From positions 1-64,000 of the forward strand of contig PKUH01000057.1 in the NCBI GenBank assembly GCA_002869615.1: a DNA stretch of 64,000 nucleotides, read 5' to 3'. The notes under the pieces are model-generated. The model searched no databases and was not told the DNA's origin. It saw only the letters and a list, made by a program, of their open reading frames with translations. A program made the position numbers and the translations under genes. The DNA is from Desulfuromonas sp. (GTDB lineage Bacteria > Desulfobacterota > Desulfuromonadia > Desulfuromonadales > UBA2294). Positions 30,526-40,731 of this stretch are shown here, piece by piece. Positions within the stretch are counted from its first letter, which is position 1; the number at the start of each line of letters is the position of its first letter.

Positions 30526-30599
30526 TTGCCGGCCCGACGTGACGGACGGCGATGATATGTTAAGATGTCTGTATACGAATTCATTCAAGGAGAAGAATC

Positions 30600-31088
30600 A
30601 TGCTGCCATCAATCAAGTCAATACTTCTCGCAACCGACCTGTCCGACAATGCCAGTGAAGCATTCAAACATGCCGTCGTTCTATCAAGATCTGATCAGGC
30701 GAAAATCCATATTTTACATGTCATCCCGGAAGTCGAGGCGAGTATCCGTACTTATGTTGCGGCTGTTATGGGCGAGGGGAATCTCGACAAAATCGAATCG
30801 TCGCACGAAGAGAGCGCCCGCGACCATTTCCATAAGGTTCTCGATGACTTCACCAGACAGGAGTTATCCGACCATCCGGAAGACCTGGCACGCATCGGGG
30901 AAATTGAAATTGCGCATGGCCGCCCGGCGATGAAGATCCTCGAAGCGGCGAACCGACTTGGTGTCGATCTGATCGTTATGGCATCTCATGGCAAAGGCGC
31001 CATTGAGCAGACCTTTCTCGGCAGTGTCACCGAAAAGGTGCTCCGCAGTTCAAAACGACCAGTTTACGTCATCCCCCTTCCGGACTGA
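30600..31088 (+). CDS. Universal stress protein (UspA family)
   Basis: A 162-residue single Usp domain. It opens ILLATDLSDNASEAFKHAV and ends with the nucleotide-binding GKGAIEQTFLGSVTEKVLR, close to the ATP-binding G-2x-G-9x-G(S/T) motif. Residues 48-80 (EASIRTYVAAVMGEGNLDKIE) extend the usual fold, as in larger Usp subfamilies. It probably binds ATP and acts in stress or growth arrest. It lies 127 bases after the TRAP operon, beyond its terminator, and has AAGGAGAAG before the ATG. Confidence 0.92.
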   Translation: MLPSIKSILLATDLSDNASEAFKHAVVLSRSDQAKIHILHVIPEVEASIRTYVAAVMGEGNLDKIESSHEESARDHFHKVLDDFTRQELSDHPEDLARIGEIEIAHGRPAMKILEAANRLGVDLIVMASHGKGAIEQTFLGSVTEKVLRSSKRPVYVIPLPD

Positions 31089-31116
31089 ATTCGCTATACT
31101 GTTTTCAAGGCAACAG

Positions 31117-31143
31117 AAAGCCTCCGCATGCGGAGGCTTTTTG
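31117..31143 (+). terminator. Terminator of the Usp gene
   Basis: Perfect inverted repeat AAAGCCTCCGC (31117-31127) with 31130-31140, followed by TTTTT. It also lies 26 bases beyond the end of the convergent gene at 31169. Confidence 0.9.
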
Positions 31144-31168
31144 CCAGGAGCCTGTATTGCGAATTATA

Positions 31169-31972
31169 TTATTCTTGACTTGAAGATTCAGCAATGTCCC
31201 TGGCGCTCACCTTTTTGGCAAACCATAGTACCAGAAGATAAAATAAAGCCAGCGGCATTCCACGAAACATAAAAATCACCCAGAGACGAAACTCCATGCC
31301 GAGCCCGAAAACCGACATGATCAGCATCGGGATAATCGAAAGGATCGGGATAAACGCCAGTTCACGCCAGCGCTTACGCCAACGCCGCAGGAACTGGATC
31401 TGGAGAAAGGCATAAAAAGGTATGGAAAATACAGAGAGATAGAAAAAAGCGTCGTAGATTGTTTCCTTCCTGTCAGGAACCGGATCGAAGACAAACTGCA
31501 GTTGATATTCCTCTTTTTTTTCGAGGCGACTGACCCAGTCAGGAACCGGTCTCCTCTCTTCCCGCTTCGGCAGATTCCAGATTACGTCGATTTTAACGCT
31601 GAGATGGTCAATCTTGCTCCATTCAGTATCGAGAACATTGACACCGACTTCATCAATATGCGTCGCATTAGAGAAACTGACCCAGGCCAACGCTTCATCT
31701 TTTCCTGATTCCTGCAGAAAAGGCTTGTTACCCATCGCACCATACTCAAGCGGTTGCCCGTCACGCATCGGAATTGCCTGGAAGCGGAGCGGAATATCAC
31801 TCTCGTAGCTGATCCTCAGGAAGAGCTTGTCGTAAAAAGCGAGGCTGGCACCCGGTTTCGGGTCGAACTCGACAATCCGGGCCGACAGCTGCGGTGAAGC
31901 CAATAGCGGTGCAGCGACCGCCATAAGAAGAATAATAGCCAGTACAATATGGAGCAAACATCGTTTCATCAT
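31169..31972 (-). CDS. Unknown membrane protein with periplasmic domain
   Basis: A 267-residue protein I do not recognise. It has an N-terminal signal (about 1-25, ending PLLASPQ) and a beta-rich, probably periplasmic region (26-165). Three hydrophobic helices follow near 170-195, 205-230 and 232-255. A short charged tail ends it. No catalytic motif is visible. It lies 41 bases after the E2-like gene on the same strand, so the two may be co-transcribed. Confidence 0.6.
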   Translation of the reverse strand: MMKRCLLHIVLAIILLMAVAAPLLASPQLSARIVEFDPKPGASLAFYDKLFLRISYESDIPLRFQAIPMRDGQPLEYGAMGNKPFLQESGKDEALAWVSFSNATHIDEVGVNVLDTEWSKIDHLSVKIDVIWNLPKREERRPVPDWVSRLEKKEEYQLQFVFDPVPDRKETIYDAFFYLSVFSIPFYAFLQIQFLRRWRKRWRELAFIPILSIIPMLIMSVFGLGMEFRLWVIFMFRGMPLALFYLLVLWFAKKVSARDIAESSSQE

Positions 31973-32013
31973 TCAATTAAGAAGGGGGCCTACGCCCCCT
32001 CTATTCTTTCCGG

Positions 32014-34512
32014 TTAATCCTCTTGCGAGGCGACTAGAGTGATCGGCGCCTCAAGATAGCTTTTCATTGTTCCGAGAAAATCGGCAGCGTCGGCGCCATC
32101 GAGAGCCCGGTGATCGGCCGACAGGGTCAGGCGGACCATCGGGGCCATGACCATCTCTTCATGTTCATCGACAACCACTTCCCCCCTGACCGTGCCGACC
32201 GCCAGCACGGCAACCTGCGGAGGCGTAATGATAGCACCGAATGATTCAACACCAAGCATCCCCATGTTTGAGATCGTAAAGGTTCCTCCGTCCATATCCT
32301 CATCAGTCAGCTTTCCTGAATGAGCCTTGAGAACCATCTCGGCAGCGTTAAGGCCAAGATCTTTTACCGATTTTCCGGCGCAGTTGCGAAGAACCGGATA
32401 ATAAAGTCCGGACTCTGTTTCAACGGCGAGTGAGATATTGACTTCAGACAGCTCTACGGCTTCATCATCGATGAAATGGCTGTTGATCCAGGGGTGTTCC
32501 TGCAGGGCCCGGGTCGTTGCCGCGAGGATAAAATCGTTGATCGTTACTCCGAGATCAGAGCGGAAGCGGATAACATCGGTCATATCGACAGCGACCGTGA
32601 CAAAGAAGTGCGGTGCCGATTGCCAACTTTTTTCCATCTTTCGGGCAATCAGGCGCCGAACCTTGACCGATTTGCGCGGTGCTCCGGCATCGTGTTCCGC
32701 AGCGGCATAGTTACTTGTCGCGGCAACGTCCTGTGGGAGCTCCTCTTCTGAATCATATTCCATTTGCTGGTCGGTCAGCTCTTCGCTGATGACCGATTCG
32801 ATATCGGCCATTTCGTCCGGACCGATCGTATCCGATTCATCAATTGCCAATGCTTCTGATTCACCGTCATCCGCAACCGTAGCAAAACCGGAGACCTCTT
32901 CTGCTTCAGCAGGAGTCTGTTCGTAAGAAGATACCAGTCCGGACGTCTCATCCACGACCGGAGTATCATCACTCACCACCGTCCCTGCAGGGTTCTCGGT
33001 CGAAGATTCATCGAAATCCGATGCGAACTCTTCTTCACCTTCGGAGCCGGGGACGTCGATATCGTTTTCATCATTTCCGGGCAAGGGAACATCGCCGGCA
33101 GAAGGTCCTTCCATTGCATTCATATCAGGAGTGGCAAAAGCAGCCTCTTCGTTTTCTCCGGTTCCCGATTCCATTTCAGTGGTTGGAAAATCTTCAAGAA
33201 AAGGCCCCTCTTCGCCGGCTTCTGTTGCGGTCGCTTCAAAGGAATCGCTTGTATAATCATCAGCGGCTGCTGAAGTGCCGGTTTCCTCATCTTCTGAACC
33301 GAGCGCCGCGGCGTTAATTTCAACTTCAACGTCATCTGGAGCAGCCCAGGATGCGGCATGCGCTACCTCTTCCTGATCATGCTCTTCGGTGTCACTATTC
33401 AACTCGTCCTCAGCCAACTCGTCCTCAGCCAACTCGTCCTCAGCCAACTCGTCCTCAGCCAACTCGTCCTCAGCCAACTCGTCCTCAGCCGACTCGTCCT
33501 CAGCCGGTTCTTCCTCTCCGGAAGCTGTTTCATCCAGGGCTTCATCAGACTCTTCAGCGACCGGTGGTTCATCCTTTTCTTCGCCGGATTCTTCATCCGT
33601 CTCCGCCACCGTTTGGTCTTCAATCATATCCTCGCCAGCCGTCGGGACGGCATCTTCACCGGGCAGGTTCTCCTCGGCATCAGGCCCAGCCTGCTCTTCG
33701 GTCACGTCCTCATTTAACGCTGCGGCAGGTTCCGTCACCGAAGCTTCAACTGTTTCAATTGTCGGCTCGGATTGATCTTCTGCCGAGTCACCATCCGGTT
33801 CCCCTTCGGTCAGGTCATCAGCCGATTCTTCTGCAATGCCAGATTCGGCGGCATCCGGATTAACGCCAGCAGCTCGAACCACCTCTTTTTCCTCATCTGA
33901 CGGCATCCGGCTTGAAAAATCTCCATCAAAATTCATCAGGTCATCAACATCCTCAGGCGTGATAAACTGGCTGGTCGACTGCAGGCTTGCCTCAACATCT
34001 TCACGTTCAATACGACCGCACATTCCGGTGCCGGTCACGGTCTCCAGATTGATATTGTTCTGCTTTGCCAGTTCAATGGCTGCCGGCGCTGCCAGGATAT
34101 GGCCATACTGGACAACTGCATCTCCCGATTCAGCTCCGGCCGGACTATCCGCTGTCGCAGAAACAGGTTCCGACGGCTCGCCGAAAGCTTCGGTCAGGTA
34201 TTCGGTTTCCTCTTCCTGATCAGGACTATTTTCTTCTTTGCCGTCTGAATCATCTTCTTCCTCGAGATCCGTTTCATCGACCGTCTGCATGGCGATGACC
34301 GTCGCGACCGGAACAGCTTGCCCGGCATGCACCCATATTTCAGCTATTTTGCCGGGTGCGTCGGCCTTGAGTTCAAGGGTATCCATATCGACTTCGACAT
34401 CGGCAATTATTTGATTTTTTTGCACAACATCGCCGACCGCGACCCGCCACTTGGCAATTCGTCCTTCGTCGGAATATTCACTTACTTTCGGCATACGGAT
34501 TTCTGATCTCAT
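32014..34512 (-). CDS. 2-oxoacid dehydrogenase E2-like acyltransferase lacking the lipoyl lysine
   Basis: An 832-residue protein. It comprises an N-terminal lipoyl-type domain (1-80), a peripheral subunit-binding domain (about 135-180, LAAPAAIELAKQNN to GRIEREDVEA), an acidic linker of about 400 residues, and a C-terminal CoA-acyltransferase domain (about 605-830) with the catalytic ADHRALDGADAADFL. The lipoyl hairpin reads VEVDMDTLELK, aligning without gaps to the usual VEGDKASMEV, so the lipoylated Lys is Met43. The linker includes AEDEL repeats. ATG 34512 has GGGAGG six bases before it. No E1 gene is adjacent; lpdA is at 40.7 kb. It could be structural, or take acyl groups from another lipoyl protein. 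Confidence 0.85.
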   Translation of the reverse strand: MRSEIRMPKVSEYSDEGRIAKWRVAVGDVVQKNQIIADVEVDMDTLELKADAPGKIAEIWVHAGQAVPVATVIAMQTVDETDLEEEDDSDGKEENSPDQEEETEYLTEAFGEPSEPVSATADSPAGAESGDAVVQYGHILAAPAAIELAKQNNINLETVTGTGMCGRIEREDVEASLQSTSQFITPEDVDDLMNFDGDFSSRMPSDEEKEVVRAAGVNPDAAESGIAEESADDLTEGEPDGDSAEDQSEPTIETVEASVTEPAAALNEDVTEEQAGPDAEENLPGEDAVPTAGEDMIEDQTVAETDEESGEEKDEPPVAEESDEALDETASGEEEPAEDESAEDELAEDELAEDELAEDELAEDELAEDELNSDTEEHDQEEVAHAASWAAPDDVEVEINAAALGSEDEETGTSAAADDYTSDSFEATATEAGEEGPFLEDFPTTEMESGTGENEEAAFATPDMNAMEGPSAGDVPLPGNDENDIDVPGSEGEEEFASDFDESSTENPAGTVVSDDTPVVDETSGLVSSYEQTPAEAEEVSGFATVADDGESEALAIDESDTIGPDEMADIESVISEELTDQQMEYDSEEELPQDVAATSNYAAAEHDAGAPRKSVKVRRLIARKMEKSWQSAPHFFVTVAVDMTDVIRFRSDLGVTINDFILAATTRALQEHPWINSHFIDDEAVELSEVNISLAVETESGLYYPVLRNCAGKSVKDLGLNAAEMVLKAHSGKLTDEDMDGGTFTISNMGMLGVESFGAIITPPQVAVLAVGTVRGEVVVDEHEEMVMAPMVRLTLSADHRALDGADAADFLGTMKSYLEAPITLVASQED
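33401..33505 (-). repeat. 15-bp tandem repeat coding AEDEL
   Basis: Six identical 15-base units (33401-33490) and a seventh with one change (33491-33505), in frame within the E2-like linker. They encode AEDEL six times and AEDES once. Perfect identity implies recent expansion; copy number may vary between strains. Confidence 0.95.
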
Positions 34513-34700
34513 CAACATCCTCCCTGAATCAACAAAACTTCATACGGGCATTCGCGCTGAATCGACATAATAACATAATTAATCCGTATTCACACAAGCC
34601 AAAACATTTCGCAAAATTATTTGCCTCAACTTCTTGTCCTGCGCCTGATAAACGATATCATTGTGTAAATACAGTCATTTACCATTTCACAGGAGAGATT

Positions 34701-36812
34701 ATGGGCGCAAATATTCAAATTGCCATCTCTGACGGAATTGCATCGGTGACACTGGCCGCTGCCGAGGCTAAAGTCAACATCCTCAACGCCGGGTTTCTGA
34801 ATGAGCTTGAACAAGCAGCGATTACACTAGCTGCCAATGATTCGCTAAAAGGTGTGATTGTCACAAGTGATCAACCGGGCGGCTTTATTGCCGGAGCCGA
34901 TATCAGCGAAATTGAAAGCGTATCCGACGCCGAAAAAGGGGCCGGGCTTGCGGCTGTCGGCCAACGCATTTTCACTCGCTGGGAGAATCTGCCGTTCCCC
35001 GTTGTTGCAGCCATCCATGGCCACTGTATGGGTGGTGGCACCGAGTTCGCTCTCGCCTGCCACTTCCGAATTGCTGCTGAGGATACAACTCTCGCCCTGC
35101 CGGAAATAAAACTTGGCATTCTGCCCGGTTTTGGCGGAACACAGCGTCTTCCCCGCCTGATCTCACTTGAAAAAGCTCTCGATATTATCCTCAGCGGTCG
35201 CACCGTCAGGGCAAAAGAAGCCCTTTCCTCAGGCCTCGTTGACCGGATTGCAAATAATCATGACCTGAAACATTCGGCCAGCGATTTTCTCGCTGAAATC
35301 ATCAACAACCGCGACAGAGTCGAATCTGCTCGGATGAAGAAGCAGGGGGGGTGGCGCCGACTTCTGCTTGAAAAAAATCCGATCGGCCGGACAATTCTTT
35401 TCAAGCAGGCTCGCAAGCAATTAGGCAAAAAGACCGGCGGCCACTACCCGGCCCCTCTCAAAGCCCTGGACGTTATCGAAACAACATACGGTACTCCTCT
35501 TGACACCGGTCTGAAACTAGAAGCGGCGGCTCTCGGTGAATTGATCATCACCCCGGAAAGCAAGAATCTGGTCCACCTGTATCACCTTTCGCAAAGACCG
35601 AAGAAAATTGGTGAGCGGTTCGACCAAACCATTGAGATAAAAAAAGCAGCCGTTCTTGGCGCCGGCGTCATGGGGGGCGGTATCGCCCATCTTTTGGCCA
35701 GCCGCGGCATACCGACCCTGATCAAGGATATCAATCAGCAGGCACTTGATGCCGGGATCGAGCACGCCCGCACCCTCTTCCGGAAGGAAATCGAGAAGAA
35801 AAACGGCGCCTCGTCAACACTTGATGAAAAGATGTCCCTGCTCACGCCAACACTTGATTACACACAATTTGCAGATGTCGATCTGGTGATCGAAGCTGTG
35901 GTTGAAAAAATTGCGATCAAGCAGGCCGTACTGAAAGAGGCCGAACCTCACCTGCCATCGCATGCCATTTTCGCGACCAACACCTCTGCCCTTTCGGTGA
36001 GTGATCTGCAGACGAACGCGATGCGACCCGGCAGGGTTGGTGGCCTTCATTTCTTCAATCCTGTTGACCGGATGCCATTGATCGAGGTCGTGCGCGGCAA
36101 GCAGAGTTCGGACGAAACCACAGGATCACTTTTCAAACTGGCTGGCAGGATCGGCAAGACCCCGATCATAACCGGCGACCGGACCGGATTCCTGGTCAAC
36201 CGACTACTTGTGACCTACCTGCTTGAAGCTGCTCTGGCCGCAACCGAAGGGGTCAACTGGATGTCACTCGATAAACTTATCACCCGTTTCGGGTATCCGA
36301 TGGGACCCTTCCGGCTGGTCGATGAAGTCGGGATTGACATTGCAGTGGAAGTTGGCGACACCCTCTGCCAGAGCTTCGGCTACCTGCAGCCAACTGACCT
36401 GCTGCAGAAAATCCTTGATCTCGGATTGCTCGGCAAAAAAGGTGAAAAAGGTTTTTACAGTTACGCCAACGGCCGTTGCCAGGGTGCCAACCACGAAATT
36501 GAGCAGGTCCTCCCGGCAACCGGGCGCGACGCGGGCCATAATGAGCTGAAGCGGTTGCTTTACCTGATGGTCAATGAAGCCGGACGGTGTCTTGACGAAG
36601 GCATTATTGCTTCACCGGAAGATATTGATACCGGAATGGTGTTCGGGACCGGTTTTCCACCTTTTCACGGTGGACTTTGCCGCTGGGCCGACGCTGAAGG
36701 GCTTCCGGATATCGTCAAAACATTAAAAGACTTTGCCGGTCTGCATGGAGAACGATTTGCACCTTGCGCCTACCTGCAAAGCAAAAAACGCTTTTATGAG
36801 AAGAAGCCTTAA
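34701..36812 (+). CDS. fadJ: Fatty-acid oxidation complex alpha subunit (enoyl-CoA hydratase / 3-hydroxyacyl-CoA dehydrogenase)
   Basis: A 703-residue fusion. The crotonase domain (1-190) has oxyanion-hole segments GGFIAGADIS and HGHCMGGGTEFALAC, and the catalytic Glu region ALPEIKLGILPGFGGTQRLPR. The NAD-binding domain begins near 315 (AAVLGAGVMGGGIA), with FATNTSALSV and HFFNPVDRMPLIEVVRG. C-terminal dehydrogenase domains follow. It performs two steps of beta-oxidation. No thiolase is adjacent. AGGAGAG lies before ATG 34701, and a terminator follows. It is divergent from the E2-like gene. Confidence 0.93.
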   Translation: MGANIQIAISDGIASVTLAAAEAKVNILNAGFLNELEQAAITLAANDSLKGVIVTSDQPGGFIAGADISEIESVSDAEKGAGLAAVGQRIFTRWENLPFPVVAAIHGHCMGGGTEFALACHFRIAAEDTTLALPEIKLGILPGFGGTQRLPRLISLEKALDIILSGRTVRAKEALSSGLVDRIANNHDLKHSASDFLAEIINNRDRVESARMKKQGGWRRLLLEKNPIGRTILFKQARKQLGKKTGGHYPAPLKALDVIETTYGTPLDTGLKLEAAALGELIITPESKNLVHLYHLSQRPKKIGERFDQTIEIKKAAVLGAGVMGGGIAHLLASRGIPTLIKDINQQALDAGIEHARTLFRKEIEKKNGASSTLDEKMSLLTPTLDYTQFADVDLVIEAVVEKIAIKQAVLKEAEPHLPSHAIFATNTSALSVSDLQTNAMRPGRVGGLHFFNPVDRMPLIEVVRGKQSSDETTGSLFKLAGRIGKTPIITGDRTGFLVNRLLVTYLLEAALAATEGVNWMSLDKLITRFGYPMGPFRLVDEVGIDIAVEVGDTLCQSFGYLQPTDLLQKILDLGLLGKKGEKGFYSYANGRCQGANHEIEQVLPATGRDAGHNELKRLLYLMVNEAGRCLDEGIIASPEDIDTGMVFGTGFPPFHGGLCRWADAEGLPDIVKTLKDFAGLHGERFAPCAYLQSKKRFYEKKP

Positions 36813-36871
36813 AGGCAAGGAGATGGAATAAGTAATTCCTGTGGTTGATCTTTAGCGAAAGTCTGGCAGAC

Positions 36872-36909
36872 AAAAGGGCACCCATGCATGATTGCAGGGT
36901 GCCCTTTCT
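36872..36909. terminator. Bidirectional terminator after fadJ
   Basis: An 11-bp perfect stem (36873-36883 with 36897-36907) and 13-base loop. It lies between the convergent fadJ and zinc-ribbon genes. Confidence 0.8.
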
Positions 36910-36931
36910 GATTAGCTATCAATTTTTATGT

Positions 36932-37087
36932 TCAGCCGAGATGGAGATTATGGTTGCGGGCGCGATTGGCCAGAATCGTCGGATCAATCACCTCGCCGCA
37001 TGAACAGCATTTCCATGCATCAAAAGCCCGGACAAAATCATAATACTTCTCGGCATACATGCGACCACGGCATTTCGGACATTTCAT
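36932..37087 (-). CDS. Small zinc-ribbon protein
   Basis: A 51-residue protein with two CxxC pairs (MKCPKCRGRM near 3-6, WKCCSCGEV near 27-30) that can bind one zinc. The basic tail ends NRARNHNLHLG. The start at 37087 has GGGAGAG upstream; a longer reading adds unconserved residues. Similar tiny zinc ribbons are common in Geobacter-type genomes. Role unknown, possibly nucleic-acid binding. The gap 37088-37229 shows nothing else. Confidence 0.72.
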   Translation of the reverse strand: MKCPKCRGRMYAEKYYDFVRAFDAWKCCSCGEVIDPTILANRARNHNLHLG

Positions 37088-37229
37088 AGCATCTCTCCCT
37101 TCAATGTATAGGACTATTCCCCGCATGGGGTGAGATGCTACTACTACATAAGTTGTGCCATATTTAAGGTTAAGGCCGGCCGGAAAAATCCATCAGATAC
37201 GACACTATTAAAAAATTGCTATTTTCCAG

Positions 37230-37802
37230 TCACTTAGCTGAATCATAATCGGTAAAAAAATATTGATTCCAAGCAGATAGGCTCTTCTTGCCGATACCGG
37301 GAACACGTTGCAAGCCGGAAAGCGAGCCAAATTCGCCATATTTTTGACGGTTATTGACTATCCGTAAAGCTGTTTTCTCGCCGATACCCGGCAAAAACAA
37401 CCAGTCCTCCTCACACATGCGGTCGGGATGGAGCGGAATCCCCAATGCCGCGCGCTTGGCCGCACTCATCCAAGAGATGCTAAGTTCTTTAATCATATCG
37501 CTTTTTATCACAAGGTCAACCCTGGCCCCGGAAAGAACAGGTTTCTGCAGGAGTTCCATCGGGACAACAGAATAATCGACATCACGATTCGTCAAATTAA
37601 TGACACCCCGCCACACGGAACCGTCAATAATTTGATGAATTCCTGGCCCCGGGAAACCTGATCCGAACTCAACCAACACCTTTCCCGGTTGCGTGAATAA
37701 AAAAACCGGGCTCTCCTCATTCGCAGGGGCCCGGTTCAGTTGGATTGTCAAAATAATCAGCAGTAGGGCAATCAGTAGAAACTGTCCGCCAGACCGGCTC
37801 AT
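37230..37802 (-). CDS. Helix-hairpin-helix (ComEA-type) exported protein
   Basis: A 190-residue protein. One N-terminal hydrophobic segment ([15 protein letters not shown]) is followed by a region of no known domain, then a C-terminal helix-hairpin-helix pair: [22 protein letters not shown] and [15 protein letters not shown]. Such pairs bind DNA in ComEA, the periplasmic DNA-uptake protein. The middle part is not ComEA-like. Its ATG overlaps the cimA stop (ATGA), so it is the last gene of the long operon. Another ComEA-like gene is at 62.4 kb. Confidence 0.75.
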   Translation of the reverse strand: MSRSGGQFLLIALLLIILTIQLNRAPANEESPVFLFTQPGKVLVEFGSGFPGPGIHQIIDGSVWRGVINLTNRDVDYSVVPMELLQKPVLSGARVDLVIKSDMIKELSISWMSAAKRAALGIPLHPDRMCEEDWLFLPGIGEKTALRIVNNRQKYGEFGSLSGLQRVPGIGKKSLSAWNQYFFTDYDSAK

Positions 37803-39388
37803 TCCTCGGCACCCTCCTGCTCGCACAACAGTTTATACTGCAAGGCATCAACCAATGCCTGGTAAGAGGCATCGATAATATTGTCACTGACCCCGACCGT
37901 TCCCCAGCGCCCGGTCTTATCACCCGATTCAATCAAAACCCGGGTTACCGAGGCCGTTCCCTTGCCGGCCGGAAGAACGCGAACCTTGTAATCAAAAAGT
38001 TTAATCTGCTTCAGGGTCGGATAGAAACTCTCCAGGGCCTTGCGCAAGGCGTTATCAAGAGCATTAACCGGCCCGTCTCCTTCGGCAGCAGTGTGCTCGA
38101 CCCGGCCGCCGACCTTTACCTTCACCGTTGCCTCGGACTGCGGCTTCTCGTTCTCGCTGTGCTTGGCATCGATAACCCGGAAGCCGATGACCGTAAAGAA
38201 AGGCCTGATCGTACCCAGGGCCCGGCGCATCATCAGTTCAAAAGAGGCTTCGGCTCCTTCGAACTGGAACCCCTTGTTCTCGAGTTCCTTGATCTCCTCG
38301 AGCAGCTCCATCGTCATCGGGTCCTTGCTGTCGATGTTGATATTGAATTCTTCCGCCTTGGCCAGGATATTGGAGCGCCCGGAAAGATCGGAAACCAGAA
38401 CCCGGGTCAGATTCCCAACCTGCTCGGGGCGGATGTGCTCATAGGTTTCGGGGTGGCGCTGGATCGCTGAGACATGCACCCCGCCTTTGTGGGCAAAGGC
38501 CGAGTTGCCGACATAAGCCTGGTGCTTGTTCGGAATCAGGTTGGCCAGTTCATAAACGTAGCGCGAGGCGGTCCTGAGATTCCGCATCTGCTCATCGGTC
38601 ACACATTCACGGCCCATTTTGAGTTTGAGGGCCGGGATGATCGAACAGAGGTTGGCATTGCCGCACCGTTCGCCAAAACCGTTCATCGTCCCCTGAACAT
38701 GGACAATCCCGTGCTCGACAGCAACCAGAGAATTGGCAACAGCGCATTCGCTATCATTGTGGGTATGGATTCCGAGCGGAGTCTTGATCGTTTTTTTAAT
38801 CTCGCCAATGATCGATCCGACCTCATACGGCATGGTGCCGCCATTGGTATCACACAGCACGATGCAATCCGTCCCGGCATCCTGGGCGGCCTGCAGCGTT
38901 TTCAGGGCGTATTCCGGGTTCGCCTTGTAGCCATCGAAGAAGTGTTCGGCATCGTAAACAACCTCACCAACATTCTGCTTGAGATATTCCAGCGAATCAA
39001 AGATCAGTTCGAGGTTCTCTTCGAGGGAAATCCGCAGCGCCTCTTTCACATGAAAATCCCAGGTCTTGCCGAAGATCGTAACGGTATCAGGCTCGGCCTG
39101 GATGAGAGTGCGGATATTGTCATCCTTGTCCGGAGTTGTCTTGGCCCGTCGGGTTGAGCCGAAAGCGGCAATTTTAGCCTGTTCCAGACTCTCTTTCTTG
39201 ATTTCCTTAAAGAAGGCGATGTCCTTCGGGTTCGAACCGGGCCAGCCACCCTCGATGTAGTGAATGCCGAGTTCATCAAGTTTCCGGGCAATCCGGATCT
39301 TGTCCGCAACCTGGAACGATATATCCTCGGACTGCGTGCCGTCACGCAGGGTCGTATCGTAAAGCTTGACCATCCTCTGTTTCCCCAT
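37799..39388 (-). CDS. cimA: (R)-citramalate synthase
   Basis: A 529-residue enzyme condensing acetyl-CoA and pyruvate to citramalate, giving 2-ketobutyrate for isoleucine without threonine deaminase. The HMGL-like TIM barrel opens [31 protein letters not shown] is a CimA rather than LeuA feature; [13 protein letters not shown] binds metal. The C-terminal regulatory LeuA-dimer domain covers about 400-525. ATG 39388 follows AGGAGAAGG. It lies 59 bases after lysC. This route is known in Geobacter. Confidence 0.93.
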   Translation of the reverse strand: MGKQRMVKLYDTTLRDGTQSEDISFQVADKIRIARKLDELGIHYIEGGWPGSNPKDIAFFKEIKKESLEQAKIAAFGSTRRAKTTPDKDDNIRTLIQAEPDTVTIFGKTWDFHVKEALRISLEENLELIFDSLEYLKQNVGEVVYDAEHFFDGYKANPEYALKTLQAAQDAGTDCIVLCDTNGGTMPYEVGSIIGEIKKTIKTPLGIHTHNDSECAVANSLVAVEHGIVHVQGTMNGFGERCGNANLCSIIPALKLKMGRECVTDEQMRNLRTASRYVYELANLIPNKHQAYVGNSAFAHKGGVHVSAIQRHPETYEHIRPEQVGNLTRVLVSDLSGRSNILAKAEEFNINIDSKDPMTMELLEEIKELENKGFQFEGAEASFELMMRRALGTIRPFFTVIGFRVIDAKHSENEKPQSEATVKVKVGGRVEHTAAEGDGPVNALDNALRKALESFYPTLKQIKLFDYKVRVLPAGKGTASVTRVLIESGDKTGRWGTVGVSDNIIDASYQALVDALQYKLLCEQEGAEE

Positions 39389-39447
39389 CTTCCTTCTCCT
39401 CACACTACAATAAGGGCAAAGTGCCCATTGCATGCATTAATAAAAAA

Positions 39448-40683
39448 CTACTCTTCGCTCTTGACGTTTTCATCGTCAAGGCCGAAAGCCTGATGCAGCA
39501 CCCGGACGGCAAGTTCGGTGTACTTATCGGCGATAACACAGGAGACCTTGATCTCACTGGTTGAAATCATCTCGATGTTGACACCTTCGGCCGAAAGGGT
39601 CTCGAACATCTTGCTGGCAATACCGGAGTGCGATCGCATGCCGACACCGACAATCGAGACTTTGGCGATATTTTCATTGGTCTTGACCTCCTCGGCACCG
39701 ATTTTACCGGCACTCTCTTCAACAATCTGAAGAGCTTTTTTGAAGTCGGTCCGCGGCACCGTAAAGGTGAGGTCTGTAAAACCTTCGTGCGAAACATTCT
39801 GAATAATCATATCGACCGTAATGTTCGCATCGGACAGCGGAGTGAAGAGTGCTGAGGCAATTCCCGGCTTGTCCGGTACCCGCATGACAGAGATTTTTGC
39901 TTCGTTTTTGTTGTATGTAATTCCCGAAACGAGGACCGTTTCCATATCGGCATCCTCCTCCTTTACCAGTGTTCCCAGGTTATCGTTAAAGCTCGAACGG
40001 ACATGGATGACCACGCCGTATTTCTTGGCAAATTCAACCGAACGGATCTGCAGAACCTTGGCTCCGAGTGATGCCATCTCGAGCATTTCATCATAAGAGA
40101 TTTTATCAATTTTCGAAGCGGCTGCGACGATCCGCGGATCGGTGGTATAAACCCCGTCAACATCGGTGTAAATCTCACAGACATCGGCCTCCATCGCCGC
40201 CGCCACAGCGACGGCCGAGGTGTCGGAACCACCTCGCCCCAGGGTTGCAATACTGCCATCGGCAGTAATCCCCTGAAAACCGGCGACAATACAGATCGTC
40301 CCTTTTTCAAGGTCGGCCCGGATATTCTGGCCCTGAATCTCACTGATCCGGGCCGTTGAATGTGCTTCGTCTGTGTAAATCGGAATTTGCCAGCCGAGGT
40401 AGCTTTTCGCCTGATAGCCCATCGACTTCAGGGTCATGGCCAGCAACGCGATCGAGACCTGTTCGCCGCTGGCGACCAGGACATCATATTCACGTTCATC
40501 CGGAATATCACAGACCTCGTTGGCGAGGCCGACCAGCTTGTCAGTCTCGCCGGCCATTGCCGAAACAACAACGACGACCTGGTTCCCCTCATCAAAGGTG
40601 CGGGCCACCCGGCGGGCAACATTTTTGATCTTTTCAACAGAACCGACCGAGGTTCCGCCATATTTCTGTACGACCAGGGCCAT
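39448..40683 (-). CDS. lysC: Aspartate kinase
   Basis: A 411-residue enzyme, first step of Lys/Thr/Met synthesis. The kinase domain starts [15 protein letters not shown] and contains [18 protein letters not shown]. Two ACT domains (about 265-405) are the likely Lys/Thr feedback sites. Size and layout match the single-subunit aspartokinase (as in Thermus/Corynebacterium), although without testing I cannot say whether an internal start gives a beta subunit. AGGAGA lies before ATG 40683. Confidence 0.95.
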   Translation of the reverse strand: MALVVQKYGGTSVGSVEKIKNVARRVARTFDEGNQVVVVVSAMAGETDKLVGLANEVCDIPDEREYDVLVASGEQVSIALLAMTLKSMGYQAKSYLGWQIPIYTDEAHSTARISEIQGQNIRADLEKGTICIVAGFQGITADGSIATLGRGGSDTSAVAVAAAMEADVCEIYTDVDGVYTTDPRIVAAASKIDKISYDEMLEMASLGAKVLQIRSVEFAKKYGVVIHVRSSFNDNLGTLVKEEDADMETVLVSGITYNKNEAKISVMRVPDKPGIASALFTPLSDANITVDMIIQNVSHEGFTDLTFTVPRTDFKKALQIVEESAGKIGAEEVKTNENIAKVSIVGVGMRSHSGIASKMFETLSAEGVNIEMISTSEIKVSCVIADKYTELAVRVLHQAFGLDDENVKSEE

Positions 40684-40731
40684 CCGGTTATCTCCTTCTA
40701 TCCTCTGTTAATCACTCCGCGTCGGGAGTTC

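Noticed and set aside
33401-33505. CRISPR-like repeat array
   Set aside because: Units are 15 bases with no spacers and are in frame in a coding region.
37140-37175. Sigma-54 promoter on the minus strand before the zinc-ribbon gene
   Set aside because: TGGCAC is present but the GC of the -12 box is missing at the right distance.
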